From the NCBI GenBank assembly GCA_944470555.2, contig OX104134.1, forward strand, positions 107,750,701 through 107,814,700: DNA of 64,000 bases, read 5' to 3'. The stretch's first letter is position 1; every line of letters begins with the position of its first letter. Below, one piece after another: positions 60,985-64,000 of this stretch. Under the pieces are notes generated by a model. That model made no database searches and had not been told where the DNA came from. It saw only the letters and a list, made by a program, of their open reading frames with translations. The stretch is from Heterobilharzia americana (lineage: Eukaryota; Platyhelminthes; Trematoda; Strigeidida; Schistosomatidae). A program made the translations under genes and the position numbers.

Positions 60985-62110
60985 GTGAACCTACGCGGAG
61001 TACTACAAACCTTTATCAACCTCATTCAACAGCTATGTGCTACATGATGCAACATGCCAAGTAATCCACAATGGAGAGCTCAGTGACACCTTTGAAGTTA
61101 AGACAGGAGTAAGATAAGACTATCTACTACCACCCATGATCTTCCTGATTGTGGTCGACTGGTCTGGACTGGATCATGCAGCAAACCGTGAGGAGCGATA
61201 AAATGGGGATACGCTGGCTGGACAGATGAAAAGACCCTAGAAAATTTGGATTTCGCCAACGATGATTTGTGTCTAATGTCACATAAGCTTGAAGATCTAC
61301 AGGCGAAAACCAACAAGTTCATAGAAGAGGCAGTGAAGACGGGACTTCCTTCAGGTGAACGTAGAGAAGACGGAGGTGATGAAGATACTCAACCAACAAC
61401 AGCAACAATCACCTTGAACGGGAAAAACCTAAAGGAAGTAGCCTTTTTCACCTACCTAGGCGGGGCAGCATCGTTTCAACTTTGGGCGGCACAGGCACAG
61501 ACGAGGATGTCAAAACCAGGATCGGAAAAACAGCAAGACAGCCTTCAATCTGAAGTCAGTGTGGAGATCTACTGCACTCAGCATAAAGCGTGAACAAGAT
61601 CCGGATTTTCAACACTAATTCAGTCAAGTCAGTCAGTGCTTCTATATGATTCAGAAACTTGGTGCGTTACGAAAAGCATTTCCAACGAACTACAGACATT
61701 CATCAACAGCTGTCTGCGCACGTCACTGAGAATCATATGGATTGCCAGAAAGAATAAGAATAAGCAACAAGGCACTTTGGCTGGCTGGCTGGCTGGCAAC
61801 GAACCAACTAAGAACCTATCAGCCAACAAATATGCAGAAGAAGATGGAGATGGAATGGGTATCGACTGAGAAGACAGTTCGGGACATCACGCACCAGGCC
61901 AGAGCAGGCCGTCGAGTGGAACCCGTATTGGAAACGACGAGTTGGGTGTCGCAGCTGAGGGTGACATGGAGGATATGGTGTGAGGAAGAAATGAAAGCTT
62001 GTGGGCAGTCGCTGTGCCAGGTTCAAAAGACTACAGAGAAGAGAGTGAAATGACGGTATACTAGTGAAGCCCTATGTCCAACTAGGACCCCAAGGGACAA
62101 ATAATAGTAA
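60985..62110 (+). mobile_element. LINE N, a different lineage, RT to 3' end
   Basis: Plus-strand frames: FEVKTGVR (remains of VKTGVRQGC), then LDFANDDLCLMSHKLEDLQA (active-site box with ADD changed to AND), KTNKFIEEAVKTGL, TITLNGKNLKEVAFFTYLGG, DVKTRIGK-like sequence, SVLLYDSETWCVTKSISNELQ, then TFINSCLRTSLRIIW, and WNPYWKRRVG. It ends in a GGACCCCAAGGGACAAATAA segment and an (ATA)n-like tail. This is the 3' half of a LINE with the LLYG.ETW...FIN.CLR signature, separate from the SR2-like copies. Dead. Confidence 0.75.
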
Positions 62111-62114
62111 TAAT

Positions 62115-63470
62115 AATTTATGTGGATTTCGTGCCAATCCTACTAGTTGTTCATCCAGGTGCATTATAAACATATGACTTCCTGGTCAATAAATCAGCCG
62201 CAACTCTCATAATGGGATGGTCAGCTCACATGCTTGAGGGAGTACGATTGTTTACTCGACTCGAAGCTTGGTCCTTTGAAACAACAAATTTGCAGACATA
62301 AGTAGTGAGCTTTTCAGTTGAGTTATTGAACAAAGATTATCGAATGCAAATTTAGACGGCGTTTGTGTATGAGTCACTGTCGTTTTAAAGAGCCTTGAAA
62401 TCGTCTGACAAGAGCACTCACTCCTAAAAGATGTTATATCCAATAGTATTGTGGATAACATTACCCGAGTGTGAATATAAGTAAGTATCCCTGAAACACA
62501 CCTGGTGCTGAACTAGCACATTAGTACATCAAGGCAACCCTGCGCTTCACCAACAGCTCTTGGGCGAGTGATATTCTTACCCATGTATGACGACAACTAC
62601 CTAGCATCGCCAAATCAATTATCTCGTTACTCATACTTCACTAGAATCAGAATTTGATTATCAGAAAAGTGAAGTCGACCAAACGCTTTGAGTAGATGTC
62701 AAAGAGATGTGGGAATTCGTTAAAAAGATGGAAGTGGTCAAAAGGCACTGGCCAGTTACTATTGCGGTCGCGAAGTGGATTGCAAAAATCGTTGGGGCAT
62801 ACCTCTCTCGCTATGAATCAACTGCATCTTGAAACAAGGTTGAATAAACATTTACGTTTCAGTGACAAACACACCTTGGTTACTTAACTTCATGACAAAG
62901 GGAATTACATCCATCGACTGTCTGTCAACCGAACATCGGACTCACGCTCTGTACCATCCCATCGCTTCTCATTCCAAGAAACCTTAAGAAGTTGGAATTG
63001 TAGTTGACATCGTGGCCAGATTTCGTGATTTCTTTCGTATCGATTCTCATCCCACTGTTTGTGATTTAACAAAGGATCTTACATGAATGTTGAAGAAAGA
63101 TCATCATCCAACAATTGATAATGAGATCAAATGTTGAAAGGCTATATGACTTCAATATGCGCGACACATGAAAAAACCATGTCTAATAATATGAATAAAA
63201 GTGAGTTTAGCAGTTTGCATCCACTTGACTAAGCTCCACAGGTGTGGCAAGCGTTAGTTGTACCATCTCTGACAGTTGCTCATAGTTGAATGCAAGATGG
63301 GTCTCGAAGGCCAAGTTATTTTGGTGAGTGCTGTTTAACATGCTATACCTGCCTACTTTCGTTGCGTCAATATTCACACGCTCAACTAGTTGTATTTGAA
63401 TTGCAAATATATCTTAAAATTGTGAGCCTTCACCAAAGCAGATGACCGGGAAATGTATTACGCATGCCTA
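62115..63470. other. Gene-free stretch
   Basis: No further dehydrogenase exon and no transposon domain could be recognised. The 63-codon frame at 62,696-62,887 shows nothing familiar. Confidence 0.5.
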
Positions 63471-63479
63471 CTCACTGTT

Positions 63480-63920
63480 TGACTAGTCTCACGATGTTGG
63501 CTGAGGTAAGTTCAGGCTGGGAATAGGTTGGGAATGGCAAGGCGAAAACGTGACATGAGTCCATTAAGTCTTCAACTGGTTGTCTGAACCATGTAGTAAG
63601 ATGTAAACTTCTTTGTTGGTATCAGCGTGACGACAAGACTGGTGGTTATAAACCCAGGGTGACATGGTTCAGAATCGATCTCACTGGCTCATATGTGTCC
63701 ACGCATTATTAACATCTTAGTCGTCATACTGAATTCAGTATTTTCTCATACTTGCTTGCCCTCTTTTCGCTAGTTCCTGTCACTGTGACGGCCTTTCTCC
63801 TGGTTTCACTCTCTTTCGGCGTAATGCTTTTTAGTGGGTGTAGTGATATAACGCATGCTAACTCGGACAATCGCCTAACAATGTGTTATCGTACACTCCT
63901 TTCAGCTGGTCTTGTCTTGG
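63480..63920 (+). mobile_element. RTE 3' region relic at the window end
   Basis: Words CACGATGTTGGCTGAGGTAA, TCAGGCTGGGAATAGGTTGG, GACATGGTTCAGAATCGATC (MVQNRS, equivalent of MAQNR) and GTGTAGTGATATAACGCATG follow the RTE 3' region in order, down to a tail near 63,920. Strongly decayed. Confidence 0.7.
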
Positions 63921-64000
63921 GGAGATGCGTTCTTAGAGCCTGGTAGTTGGTAGTATTTTGTATGGGGGAGCGTTTTATGATTGTTGCAGTCCATGAATAT

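Noticed and set aside
61780..61800. GGCTGGCTGGCTGGC short tandem as a regulatory repeat
   Set aside because: A four-unit GGCT slip within the decayed LINE N frame, explained as a local microsatellite expansion.

Overview
The window looks like nuclear DNA of a digenean blood fluke (Schistosoma-like). It is AT-rich, almost empty of host genes, and packed with decayed non-LTR retrotransposons of the RTE (SR2-like) and CR1 clades, Penelope-like fragments and a Ty3/gypsy fragment. It also holds a tRNA-related SINE that carries a decayed copy of the Schistosoma-type (Sm-alpha) hammerhead ribozyme. No bacterial-style operons, rRNA genes, functional tRNA genes or CRISPR arrays were seen. The species cannot be fixed from the sequence alone.

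Layout. Positions 1-2.4 kb are mostly featureless, with one SINE-like copy. At 2.4-8.5 kb, next to a (TA)n tract, a 5'-truncated RTE element (A then C, plus strand) is split by a near full-length RTE element (B, minus strand) flanked by a 6-bp target duplication. At 8.5-16 kb there are scattered relics: a second SINE-like copy, the C-terminal part of a Penelope-like element with its endonuclease, and an RTE copy (D) almost identical to C. Both C and D carry the same dead reverse transcriptase.

The dominant feature is a large inverted duplication. The left arm (16,074-22,250) is the reverse complement of two right-side blocks (39,493-45,073 and 49,045-49,669). The arms appear more than 99% identical and their inner ends are 17.2 kb apart. 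Each arm carries a gypsy fragment, a CR1 reverse-transcriptase relic and two copies of a palindromic foldback repeat. The right arm has about 4.0 kb that the left lacks. That segment includes most of an old RTE element (F), whose 3' end is present in both arms, so the left arm appears to have lost sequence after duplication. The spacer holds a decayed plus-strand CR1 element (about 23.4-28.1 kb) and a minus-strand, nearly complete CR1 element (29.8-34.8 kb) bracketed by about 115-bp direct repeats.

The right flank (49.7-53.6 kb) is a mosaic of Penelope, RTE and CR1/Jockey-like relics. It is followed by the SINE with an antisense hammerhead, about 240 bp upstream of the only convincing host gene. 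That gene is a membrane-anchored short-chain dehydrogenase of the retinol dehydrogenase type, with exons at 53,844-54,188 and 56,391-56,849; later exons were not found in the window. Its first intron contains a TA-flanked element with about 80-bp terminal inverted repeats. From 57 kb to the end there are more RTE fragments in alternating orientation, one LINE of a different lineage (about 61.0-62.1 kb) and a last RTE 3' relic.
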